Assembly: GCA_002785215.1 (NCBI GenBank)
Contig: PFMK01000045.1
Span: 1-41,215 of the forward strand
Direction: 5' to 3'
Origin: Candidatus Gottesmanbacteria bacterium CG_4_10_14_0_8_um_filter_37_24
GTDB taxonomy: Bacteria > Patescibacteriota > Microgenomatia > 2-02-FULL-39-11
DNA length: 41,215 nt
Made by a program: the position numbers and the translations under genes. The notes beneath the pieces are model-generated. The model was not told the origin of the DNA. It did no database searches and saw nothing but the letters and a program-made list of their open reading frames with translations. Shown here one piece after another: positions 33,039 to 41,184 of the stretch (position 1 is its first letter; every line of letters starts with the position of its first letter).

Positions 33039-33129
33039 AGCCTGTTGCTTGTCACAGCAATCTAAAGATGCAACCCGCAGCAAAAGCTGAATCGGGGACT
33101 TTAGGCGTAAAATAGCAAGAAACAGGCTC
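33038..33129. other. Nested inverted-repeat (structured) element at the leader-array junction
   Basis: AGCCTGTTGCTTG (33039-33051) pairs with CAAGAAACAGGCT (33116-33128) with one mismatch, extendable by a G-C pair at 33038/33129. Inside it, CTAAAG (33062-33067) pairs with CTTTAG (33099-33104), CCCG (33074-33077) with CGGG (33093-33096), and CAGC (33078-33081) with GCTG (33086-33089) around an AAAA loop. The result is one long irregular hairpin of about 91 bases. It abuts the first repeat, where integration takes place. No T-tract follows, so it does not look like an intrinsic terminator. It could be a structured leader RNA, an integration-site signal or a small palindromic mobile element. Confidence 0.7.
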
Positions 33130-33198
33130 ATAAAGACTTAAGTTTTCTCAAATATTAACAGTTTCACTTCTGCTTTTATAATCATTCATGTCAAAGTG

Positions 33199-33480
33199 CT
33201 ACCCGAAGTATACCACATTTTCGATATCATGATGAGCGCTACCGTAGCGGATGGTTTTTCCTCTACATCCTTCACACACGGGAAAAATTACTATGCTGTC
33301 AGTTTTTGTAAATAATTTTTTATACTTTGCTTCTATCTCCGTGAGAATATTTCTAAGTACCCTTGGGCTATTATGTACGGAAAAGACTGAATATTGCATC
33401 CTGCGGCCGTATTTCTTCAGGAATTTGGCAAATTTACTTCTGGTTTTATTATTAGTGAAATCGTAAGAAACTATCAACAT
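33199..33480 (-). CDS. cas2: CRISPR-associated endoribonuclease/adaptation protein Cas2
   Basis: This 93-residue protein is the structural partner of Cas1 in spacer acquisition. The ferredoxin-like fold begins MLIVSYDFTNNKTRSKFAKFL, with the conserved Asp7 in the first strand, followed by YGRRMQYSVFSV and IVIFPVCEGC. The size is normal for Cas2. Two cysteines in CEGCRGK are an extra feature. It follows cas1 after four bases and is the last cas gene before the leader and array, so its transcript probably reads towards the array. No convincing separate promoter for the array was found between 33039 and 33198. Confidence 0.95.
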   Translation of the reverse strand: MLIVSYDFTNNKTRSKFAKFLKKYGRRMQYSVFSVHNSPRVLRNILTEIEAKYKKLFTKTDSIVIFPVCEGCRGKTIRYGSAHHDIENVVYFG

Positions 33481-33484
33481 ATAA

Positions 33485-34438
33485 TTATATTTGAAATTCA
33501 GGGAAAGGATATTTCTTTTTATTCATGATATACCGATAAAAGGCAAGTATATATAGATATATTTCTTCTTTGTTCTGGTCGATTGCCTCCAAGAAAACAG
33601 AGCTATATTTTTTACTGGTAACAAATCCCTTCTTAAATTCAAATCTTCCGTTTCGAAAAAGAAAATCTTTTTCTTTTATCTGTCCCAAATGATAGCTTTT
33701 CAGAAGCTGCCGATCGATAAGCGGCCTTAATGGTTCCATGATATCGCAAGCCAGAGATTTTCTTTGAAAGAAAAGCTGATGATAATACCCTTTATATGTA
33801 TCAAATCCGAATAACCGCAATAGTGAATCACATAAGTTAAAAAGATAAGTATATCCTATATCCAGGAGGAGATTAATGATATCTTCCCTTGTCTGAGGAG
33901 CTCGACGAAGCCAGTTTAGTTTTTGAAACATAGCTCCAAAATATGTTTTACTCACGATTCCCTCAACACCCAGCAACTGTTGTTTATCTTTTATTTTAGC
34001 GAGCATATTTAACGCATTGTCAAGTATCTGATGATCATATGGTTTCTTATATTTTTCCAGCAGTAATTGCTGGTTTCTGATTTTATTTTTTATGATAGCT
34101 GACGAAATGTATAAATCATCTTTCGTAGTATACTGCTTCTGCCTAAGAAGATAATTTCCCTCAGACTCAGCCATGACGGCCGCAAGGGTACGCAGATTAT
34201 GATTCAGGAAAAATACGGAGATACCATATGAAGTAAGTTTTTTCAGTAAAGCAGTTGTGATGCTCATCTCCCCGACAATAAATACTGCCAATACTGTATG
34301 GCAGGACATCTGATCTATGGCCTCTCCGTCACGTACGAAACGTATGTTGTCATTCGTCAACTGAAGAAGATTGTCTGATCTATATTCTGCCTGCACATAG
34401 AGAATATGTTTTTCCCTGAAATCAGGTAGTGTTAACAT
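33485..34438 (-). CDS. cas1: CRISPR-associated integrase Cas1
   Basis: This 317-residue integrase inserts new spacers together with Cas2. The metal-binding residues are Glu159 (in GVEGIVSKTYF), His220 (GYYHQLFF) and Asp232 (ACDIMEPLRP), in the usual order. The N-terminal beta domain (about residues 1-85) and helical domain are complete, and length is typical. It overlaps the end of cas4 by 17 bases, so the two are translationally coupled. The sequence contains no frameshift, and with Cas2 and Cas4 it makes a full adaptation module, consistent with an array whose repeats have not decayed. Confidence 0.95.
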   Translation of the reverse strand: MLTLPDFREKHILYVQAEYRSDNLLQLTNDNIRFVRDGEAIDQMSCHTVLAVFIVGEMSITTALLKKLTSYGISVFFLNHNLRTLAAVMAESEGNYLLRQKQYTTKDDLYISSAIIKNKIRNQQLLLEKYKKPYDHQILDNALNMLAKIKDKQQLLGVEGIVSKTYFGAMFQKLNWLRRAPQTREDIINLLLDIGYTYLFNLCDSLLRLFGFDTYKGYYHQLFFQRKSLACDIMEPLRPLIDRQLLKSYHLGQIKEKDFLFRNGRFEFKKGFVTSKKYSSVFLEAIDQNKEEIYLYILAFYRYIMNKKKYPFPEFQI

Positions 34439-34988
34439 AGGTATTTGAATTACATAACTGGTGATAAATACAATTTGTGCATTTAGCCGGATTTGGATGC
34501 AATTTTACGGAGTCAATCATAAAATTGTGTATACTAGTGATAATATCCTCGAACTTTTTTTGCTGATTTTGGTCTGGTAATTCGACCTCGTAGCGTTTGT
34601 TATCCTTCAATGAGTGTAAAAACATTTTCCTAACCGGTAAATTTGCTTCAAAAAGACAATACATCTGTGCGTATAATTGATACCGGTGACCGTCAAATAT
34701 TGTCCTGATGTGGTATTTCCGCTCAATAAGAAATTCATTTTCCAGGTTATAGATATCAATTTTGCCTTTTATACCAAGCCGGCTGCTATAGACCGATAGT
34801 CCCTGGAGAATGCGGCTGGAAGTAGTATAAATAGCAGAATCGATAGTTTCGTGGGCGATTTTTCCTCTTGTTTGGGCTTTGTCATGATAGACAGTGGTGT
34901 CAAAGGAACTATAAATACTATGGTAATAGAGGGAAAGAGGGCAGAAAATGAAATCGTTTATCGCAGATATAGGTATGGCTGAGTCCAT
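34422..34988 (-). CDS. cas4: CRISPR-associated nuclease Cas4
   Basis: This 188-residue RecB-like nuclease trims and selects prespacers so that those with a correct PAM are integrated. The iron-sulfur cysteines are Cys16 (FIFCPLSLYYH) and Cys170, Cys173 and Cys179 (CTNCIYHQLC). The nuclease core is seen as RGKIAHE with His46, KGKIDIY with Asp78, and the E89-x-K91 pair in IERKYH, followed by QLYAQMY. All catalytic and cluster residues are present. It lies 28 bases downstream of cas12a and overlaps cas1. Length matches the short Cas4 proteins of type V-A loci. Confidence 0.94.
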   Translation of the reverse strand: MDSAIPISAINDFIFCPLSLYYHSIYSSFDTTVYHDKAQTRGKIAHETIDSAIYTTSSRILQGLSVYSSRLGIKGKIDIYNLENEFLIERKYHIRTIFDGHRYQLYAQMYCLFEANLPVRKMFLHSLKDNKRYEVELPDQNQQKKFEDIITSIHNFMIDSVKLHPNPAKCTNCIYHQLCNSNTYVNTT

Positions 34989-35016
34989 GCCCTATAGTGT
35001 ATCATGCAAGAGCAAA

Positions 35017-38000
35017 TTATGCTTTTTTGGAGGAAACAAGGGCGAGGTATTTATCATATTCCTGTTGGGTGACGGTTAATCCTCCATACTCAATTTCTTC
35101 AAGCCTCTTCGCTTTATTAATTTTCTGTAAAATCAGGATTCCTTTTCTGGCAATATTATAAGCGCCGTTTGCATCTCCATTGAACTCAAATGGTTTTTTA
35201 CCCTTATATCTTTTAGTAAGAGTTATTAAATTGTTCTCAGAATGAAAATAGCAATGAGGGCAGGAAATAAAATCTCTGTATTTTTCATTATTCTCATTTT
35301 GATTTATTTCAATGGTTGTATTTCTTAATTGGAGAATTAAAGAAATTATATATATAAAAGGCTTATAAAAATTTTCATTTTCAAAATTTCTAGTTTTAAT
35401 TAACTGTGAAATATTTGAAAAATTTTGGAAATTTATTCCATTTTCATGAAATAATTTTTTCAAAGAATCATTAGGGTATTTAAGTTCTACTTTCCCACCA
35501 CGATTATTTTGATCTCTTATATACTTGAATCTTTCTACATTTGAATAAAAGGTAAAGTCATCTGGTAATTTAGTGTTACTATATAGTTTCACCTTCGAAT
35601 CATCCTCTTTCTCTTTTTCTGATTTGATAAAATCACTTCTTTTGTAGCGGAAACAGAATCTGTCTTTGTCTGGATCATAAACGATATTAAATTTATTGAT
35701 AAGATCGATATTTTTTTCAATTTTTTCTACAAAAGTGGAGATGTTTTTGCGAAAACCGCAAGCAGGGCAAATAGCAGAGGTATAACTTGCAGGTACATAG
35801 AATATGATTCCGCACTGTTTGCCGATATCCTGGAAATTAATTACTGGTGGGGTGAGCTGGTATGCCTGCAAAAAGTGGCCTGTTTCTTCCTCTTTTGCAT
35901 CTTTAAATACCATGTAATTTAATTTTTTTGCAAGAGCTAATTCGAGATTTTGGTATATCTGTTTTTCAATAGCGAAGCGGCCACGTTTAAAACCTATATT
36001 GAGATCCTCAAACACAACAATCGCTTCATATTTTCTTATTAATTTGCAGATTTGATGTACAACTTGGGAAATATACCCCTTTTTCATCTCTTTTATGGAG
36101 GATATTTCCTGCCAGGATTTTCTTTGCCAATCTCTCTCTTTTTGAATCTGATCCAGTTTTTTCTGATAATCTGTTGGTTCTCTGTCTTCCCGTTCCTGGA
36201 CTTCATTGAAAGAATCAGTTTCAAGGATATTACCTTGATGATCAATCACAGAATAATATGCTAAATTTTTTTCTCCTCTATCAATTCCAATGATCTTAAC
36301 TTTAGAGTTATTTCTTATTGTGTTACAGATTTTTGTATTTATTTTCCAATCATTTTCAGTAAAATTAATTGAAACAGGACAATGGAAATAGATTTTGTTT
36401 TGAGTAAAACGTTTCTTATGAAATATATTATTATTTTTCTTTATTATTTTTATTTGATTTTTAACTGTAATAATAGGATCTTTAGTCAAGTTTTTAGTTA
36501 GTTTCCGATAAAATAGTTCCGCTCCACCATTCAGTTTTAATATAGTTTTTTTAAAGTTTGTATTACTAAATAGTGCCTTCCAGTAAATTGAGTGTAAATT
36601 TCTTCTACCATTCTTATCTTTAAAGTTATAACCCTTAGGAGCGATATTCTCATCAAGTTCAAAGTCTTTGTTATATATCTGAAATAGATAAAGTCTTCCA
36701 CTTTCTATTAGTTCATATAGCTTGCTAAAATTTATATTCTCCCAGGTGACTTTATAGCATGACCGTGTAGCATCTTTGTAAAAATCGGAGATATTATCGT
36801 ATTCACTAGTCTCCTGCCATTTAAAACTAAAGCCTTTGTAAGATTCATGCTGACTTATGCCTAATTTAAAGTAGTCTATTATCTTTTTCAGAGATTCATG
36901 ATAGTTTTGACTGCTTTTATTTGAAGTCTTGAACAAGCCCTTATCGTAAATATTTAACACTGAGTCTATTGGTAAGTTATATTTTTTTACGGCTGGGGCG
37001 AAGTTTGATCCACTTGAGCGAATAAACAGTTTGGGAAAGTTCTTAAAATCTGGTTTTTGATAATTATAGACTAATCTTAGGCTTATATTATTATTTCTGA
37101 TATCTAAATAAAGTTGTTCTATTTCATCCTTAGTGAATTTTGTTCCGTTAATAATTCCTAGATAATATTTTTCATTCTTTTCAAATATTAAAGCACCATA
37201 ACTATCATAGTTTTTTGACCAGCCGCTTAGTAATGAACTGCACTCAAAATTCAACTTAATCTTTTCGGAGTTATATGGTTTTTTAGTCAAATAATTCCTA
37301 AAAACATTAAAATATTTCCAAGTATTGATATTTTCATAATATTCTTTGAACTTTTCATAGAAACCACCAATAGCGTCCTCATCCAGTGCCTCAGGATTCC
37401 AGACTCTTTCTTTTCCCTTTTCCAAAGAAAAATATTTCATCATCAGATAGATATCAAAAACAGATTGTGTATAATCAAGAAACTTTTCTTTTTGGATGCT
37501 TCCTTTTTTTCCAGACTTAAGCCTCCCTTTCTTATTGGGAAGGTATTTTTTATCTTCTGTTATCATTTTTTCTATTTCCTTTGTCTCATTTAGATAGATA
37601 TCTGTCGCTTTTTCAAACTCTTTTTCCCAGATTTTAAGAAATATTTGATAGAAGTCAGATCCCTCTTCTAGAATATCCCGATATTCTTTCCTAAATAGAT
37701 CATTAACCTCTACAATATTTTGAGTCTTTTGTAACGCAGCTTTTAAGGATGTTACTGAAATAAAATCTGGTATATTTTTTTTATCTTTTGGGATTAACAG
37801 GTTTCTTATCGTATTCCAATTGGAAAACCATTTATTTGAGATAGTATTAATAAACCGTTTTGCTACATAAATTTGGCTGATATTATATTCATCTGATTTT
37901 ACTTTTTGGCTAGAAATAAATTTCTTGAAAATCGACTTTGCCTTTGGAATGCATATTTTGTTTTCGTTAATAAATTTTTGCATAGTTGGAAAAACATCTT

Positions 38001-38985
38001 CATCCTGAAAAATTTCGATGAAACTATCCTGTTCGATTTCTTGTTTACTAGGTTGGCTTAAAATTTGTTTGAAAAGTCTTTTGAAAAAAGGAAGGTCTTT
38101 TTTGCTAACCTCAGGATTGTTTTGACGCAGTTGGTTAACATTCGAATTTATCAGTGCAATGGTATTATTGTAACCATCAATCTGTTTTTGACTGAAACAG
38201 TTGTTGAAATAGAATAAAACAAAAATTCTAAGTTCATTTTTCGCAAAAACTGATTTATGTTTTTTCGAATATTTTGACTCAAATATTTTCTTATTCTCCA
38301 GGAATATGCTTAAGTTATCATTGATGATTCTTGTAGGAATAGCGGTAGAAGTGCCATCGTCTTTATAAAAATTTATTCTTGTTTCATGAAATTTTTTAAA
38401 ATAACAGCCGAATTTATTAAATGGATCAAAAATGCTTTTTCCATTAATCTGGGCTTCTGGATATTTATATTTGAGAAAATCAAAAACTTCTACTTTGAAA
38501 AACAGTTCAATCCCTTTTGTTCCCTCTTTGATTTTTTTCAGTTTCTTTTCTAATTCTTTTTTTTGCTGTTTTTCATTTTTGTTTTTTAATGTTTGCTCAA
38601 TATTTTTTAAATATCGATTTTTCCACTGATCAGCTTCAGTGTTAAAGCTTTTTAAGAGAATAGTTCTGAGTCTTTTGGCAATTTTTTCCAGATCTATTCT
38701 ACTTGCTCTGGATGGATTTAGTTTATGAGAAAAGTATTTTTGTTCATAACCTTCTAGAAGATTTTCTGGTAAGTTTGTATGCGAAAAAGCATCTTTGATA
38801 AATTCTTTGTGGAGTCTGTCGAAATACTTTTTGACATCTTTATAGTTTTCAGCGATTTTTTCATCTTTTTCAAAAACATGGTTTTTCTCCAAGAGTTCTT
38901 TGGTTCGACCTACTGGGATAAGTTCAAAACGGAGTGTTTTTTGCAGTTCATAGAGGTGAGTAAAATCCTTAAAAATACCAGTCAT
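35017..38985 (-). CDS. cas12a: CRISPR-associated effector nuclease Cas12a (Cpf1)
   Basis: This 1322-residue effector uses a crRNA to find and cut DNA next to a T-rich PAM. The N-terminus (ELQKTLRFELIPVGRT) is the Cas12a signature. The split RuvC nuclease has Asp902 in GIDRGEKNLAYYSV, Glu993 in VVFEDLNIGFKRG and Asp1271 in NGDANGAYNIARKG. The Nuc region has two CxxC pairs, C1073/C1076 (CPACGFRKN) and C1242/C1245 (CPHC), a likely zinc ribbon that FnCas12a and AsCas12a lack, judged from their remembered sequences. In the WED region, between ELFYRK and KKRF, the stretch is shorter than in FnCas12a, and the crRNA-processing residues seem changed: His856 occupies the place of Lys869. The gene leads the cas operon with its own promoter. 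Confidence 0.97.
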   Translation of the reverse strand: MTGIFKDFTHLYELQKTLRFELIPVGRTKELLEKNHVFEKDEKIAENYKDVKKYFDRLHKEFIKDAFSHTNLPENLLEGYEQKYFSHKLNPSRASRIDLEKIAKRLRTILLKSFNTEADQWKNRYLKNIEQTLKNKNEKQQKKELEKKLKKIKEGTKGIELFFKVEVFDFLKYKYPEAQINGKSIFDPFNKFGCYFKKFHETRINFYKDDGTSTAIPTRIINDNLSIFLENKKIFESKYSKKHKSVFAKNELRIFVLFYFNNCFSQKQIDGYNNTIALINSNVNQLRQNNPEVSKKDLPFFKRLFKQILSQPSKQEIEQDSFIEIFQDEDVFPTMQKFINENKICIPKAKSIFKKFISSQKVKSDEYNISQIYVAKRFINTISNKWFSNWNTIRNLLIPKDKKNIPDFISVTSLKAALQKTQNIVEVNDLFRKEYRDILEEGSDFYQIFLKIWEKEFEKATDIYLNETKEIEKMITEDKKYLPNKKGRLKSGKKGSIQKEKFLDYTQSVFDIYLMMKYFSLEKGKERVWNPEALDEDAIGGFYEKFKEYYENINTWKYFNVFRNYLTKKPYNSEKIKLNFECSSLLSGWSKNYDSYGALIFEKNEKYYLGIINGTKFTKDEIEQLYLDIRNNNISLRLVYNYQKPDFKNFPKLFIRSSGSNFAPAVKKYNLPIDSVLNIYDKGLFKTSNKSSQNYHESLKKIIDYFKLGISQHESYKGFSFKWQETSEYDNISDFYKDATRSCYKVTWENINFSKLYELIESGRLYLFQIYNKDFELDENIAPKGYNFKDKNGRRNLHSIYWKALFSNTNFKKTILKLNGGAELFYRKLTKNLTKDPIITVKNQIKIIKKNNNIFHKKRFTQNKIYFHCPVSINFTENDWKINTKICNTIRNNSKVKIIGIDRGEKNLAYYSVIDHQGNILETDSFNEVQEREDREPTDYQKKLDQIQKERDWQRKSWQEISSIKEMKKGYISQVVHQICKLIRKYEAIVVFEDLNIGFKRGRFAIEKQIYQNLELALAKKLNYMVFKDAKEEETGHFLQAYQLTPPVINFQDIGKQCGIIFYVPASYTSAICPACGFRKNISTFVEKIEKNIDLINKFNIVYDPDKDRFCFRYKRSDFIKSEKEKEDDSKVKLYSNTKLPDDFTFYSNVERFKYIRDQNNRGGKVELKYPNDSLKKLFHENGINFQNFSNISQLIKTRNFENENFYKPFIYIISLILQLRNTTIEINQNENNEKYRDFISCPHCYFHSENNLITLTKRYKGKKPFEFNGDANGAYNIARKGILILQKINKAKRLEEIEYGGLTVTQQEYDKYLALVSSKKA
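35726..35744 (-). repeat. Repeat-handle-like sequence inside cas12a
   Basis: Nineteen bases match the CRISPR repeat (its bases 2-20) with two differences, at 35737 and 35740. On the minus strand it reads ACATCTCCACTTTTGTAGA against ACATTTCTACTTTTGTAGA, so the orientation is the same as the array. One difference puts a C-A mismatch in the handle stem. It encodes part of the zinc-ribbon loop (ISTFVEK). Confidence 0.45.
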
Positions 38986-39013
38986 AAGTCGATGAGCTTA
39001 TATTATTTCCCAG

Positions 39014-39042
39014 ATTATATCATATACAGAATTGTTGAGTTA
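39014..39042 (-). promoter_or_regulatory. Promoter of the cas operon
   Basis: On the minus strand a perfect TATAAT (39019-39014) precedes the cas12a ATG by 28 bases. The -35 region is weak (TAACTC at 39042-39037, 17 bases upstream) and overlaps the end of valS. Low -35 quality could mean regulated or modest expression. Confidence 0.45.
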
Positions 39043-41184
39043 TGCCTCAGGCCAGAGGGTTATTATAAGTGGCATCTTGTTCTCAGGATCTATTTGGGTT
39101 TTAATTTCCTCTGTTATAAACGGCATAAAGGGATGCAGAAGAGTAAGACTTTGTATGAATACATAAATAAGTACAGATAATGTTTCCTTATCATTATTGT
39201 GCAGTCTTTCCTTTGAAGATTCTATGTATTTATCCGCTAATTCATGCCAAATGAATTCATAAAGAAGGTCTGCGGCTCTTGAAAAATTGTACTTTTCAAA
39301 ATCAGATGTTACTGATTTGATCAATTCGTCTGTTTTGTCTAATATATTTTTATTGTCCGGATGCAGTTTACTTCTGCTGGATGACTGGCTAAAAGTAATG
39401 GATTCCGCGTTATTTTTTCCGATAAATTCAGAATTCATTTTTATAAATCTCGCCATATTCCACAGTTTGTTTGTAAAATTCCTCATCGCCCGTATTTTAT
39501 CTTCAGACATAGGCAAATCGTTGCCTAATGCACTTCCAAAAATAAGAGCCATTCTTAAAGCGTCTGCGCTGTAAGTATCTGCCATAATCAGGGGATTTAT
39601 TACGTTCCCTTTGGACTTGCTCATTTTTTGACCCTTCGAATCGCGGACAAGACCATGCAAAACCACTCTTCTGAATGGGACTTTGTTTGTAACGTACAAT
39701 CCCAGCATGATCATCCGGCACACCCACCAGGGTAATATGTCATAGCCTGTTTCCATGACGCTCGTGGGGTAGAAATACTCATAATTCTTCATACTGTTTA
39801 CCTGAAGAGTAGCGAAAGGCCATTGTCCAGAAGAAAACCATGTATCAAAAGTGTCAGGATCCTGTATAAGATTTTTACCTTTGCATTTAGGACACGAGGA
39901 AGGTGTGTTCCCTTCGGTGACGATCCAATCACTTTCTATTCCGCAGTCTATACACTGCCACGCAGGAATTCTTATTCCCCAGACGATCTGACGGCTGATG
40001 TTCCAATCATGGAAATTTGATAGCCATTGGATGGCAGTTTTTTCAAATCGTTTGGGTGTAAAAACGATACTCTTTTCCCTGATGGCTTTAATTGCCGGAT
40101 CAGTTAATGGTTTTACCCTGACATACCATTGAGGAAGAGGAAGGGGTTCAATTACGTTTCCGCATTTATAACATGTGCCTACGTTGTGGGTATATTTTTC
40201 ATTAATGTGATCGATTAATCCTTTCGCCTTAAGATCCTCTGCAACTTTTATTCTTGCTGCCATGACTTTCATGCCATGATAAGGACCTGTCAGATCAGTA
40301 AGTCTTCCGTTGTAGCCGATCACTTGTTTCATGGGTAATTTATGCCGGAGTCCCATTTCGAAATCTGTCACATCATGGGCCGGTGTAACTTTTACCACTC
40401 CTGTTCCGAATTTCGGGTCTACAGCTTCATCTGCAATAACAGATAATTTAAAATCTCCCAATAGTCCCTTAACTTCAAATTCTTTTCCAACATACTTTTT
40501 ATATCTTTTATCAGAAGGGTGTACTGCAACTGCGGTATCGCCGAATTTAGTCTCAGGCCTTGTGGTAGCCAGAATGAAGGGGCCGTATTTTAAATAATAC
40601 AAAGGATCTATTCTTTCCACGTATTTTACTTCCAAATCGGAAAATCCAGTTCCGCATTTCGTGCAGTAGTTTACCAGTCTTTTGCTTCTGTATAAAAGAC
40701 CGTCATTATGAAGTTTTTTGAAAGTTTTATAGACGATTTTTATAACCTTTTCATCCAGCGTAAAAACCTGTTTGGTCCAATCAAGGGAAAATCCCAGACG
40801 TCTTAGTTGGTTTTCCATGTTACCGCGGTTATTCTGGACAAAATCCCAGATCATTTTATAGAGTTCTTCCCGATTGTAATCAAAACGGCTTTTACCCTCT
40901 TTGGTAAGATGTTTTTCAAAAACATACTGTGTTTCAAAACCGGCATGATCTGTTCCAGGAAGCCAAAGAGTAGAGGAGCCAAGCATTCTGTGATAGCGGA
41001 TCATGATGTCTTCAATCACATACATGGCATGACCCAGATGCAGATCCGCATTAGCATTGGGAGGGGGGAGTATTATGGTAAACGGTTTTTTGGAAGGGTT
41101 AATTTTAGGAGTAAAATATCCTTTTTTTTCCCAAAAACTATACCATTTTTTCTCGACTTCTTGATGTTTGTATACTTTGTCCAT
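39040..41184 (-). CDS. valS: Valyl-tRNA synthetase, short form
   Basis: This 714-residue class I synthetase charges tRNA-Val. The HIGH motif appears as LHLGHA within PPPNANADLHLGHAM, and KMSKS is in GQKMSKSKGNVINP. The editing (CP1) domain is present (ILATTRPETKFGDTAVAVHP, KFGTGVVKVTPAHDVTDFEMG). Zinc-finger-like cysteine pairs occur at YCTKCG, TCYKCG, CIDCG and CPKCKG. The anticodon-binding domain ends at LLHPFMPFITEEI, and the C-terminal coiled-coil tail of longer enzymes (usually about 870-950 residues) is missing, as often in Patescibacteria. The gene is complete at 41184, 31 bases from the window edge. Its end overlaps the cas promoter. Confidence 0.95.
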   Translation of the reverse strand: MDKVYKHQEVEKKWYSFWEKKGYFTPKINPSKKPFTIILPPPNANADLHLGHAMYVIEDIMIRYHRMLGSSTLWLPGTDHAGFETQYVFEKHLTKEGKSRFDYNREELYKMIWDFVQNNRGNMENQLRRLGFSLDWTKQVFTLDEKVIKIVYKTFKKLHNDGLLYRSKRLVNYCTKCGTGFSDLEVKYVERIDPLYYLKYGPFILATTRPETKFGDTAVAVHPSDKRYKKYVGKEFEVKGLLGDFKLSVIADEAVDPKFGTGVVKVTPAHDVTDFEMGLRHKLPMKQVIGYNGRLTDLTGPYHGMKVMAARIKVAEDLKAKGLIDHINEKYTHNVGTCYKCGNVIEPLPLPQWYVRVKPLTDPAIKAIREKSIVFTPKRFEKTAIQWLSNFHDWNISRQIVWGIRIPAWQCIDCGIESDWIVTEGNTPSSCPKCKGKNLIQDPDTFDTWFSSGQWPFATLQVNSMKNYEYFYPTSVMETGYDILPWWVCRMIMLGLYVTNKVPFRRVVLHGLVRDSKGQKMSKSKGNVINPLIMADTYSADALRMALIFGSALGNDLPMSEDKIRAMRNFTNKLWNMARFIKMNSEFIGKNNAESITFSQSSSRSKLHPDNKNILDKTDELIKSVTSDFEKYNFSRAADLLYEFIWHELADKYIESSKERLHNNDKETLSVLIYVFIQSLTLLHPFMPFITEEIKTQIDPENKMPLIITLWPEA

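Noticed and set aside
33039..33128. A tracrRNA for the Cas12a system
   Set aside because: I found no extended complementarity to the repeat, and type V-A works without one. I kept only the structural observation.
33166..33194. Leader promoter using TTGACA at 33194-33189 on the minus strand
   Set aside because: No -10 occurs at normal spacing; the nearest TATAAA is only about eight bases away.
39014..39042. Repeat-like sequence in the cas12a promoter as a self-regulating site
   Set aside because: I looked for the repeat handle here and upstream of cas4 and found none; the only degenerate copy is inside the gene.
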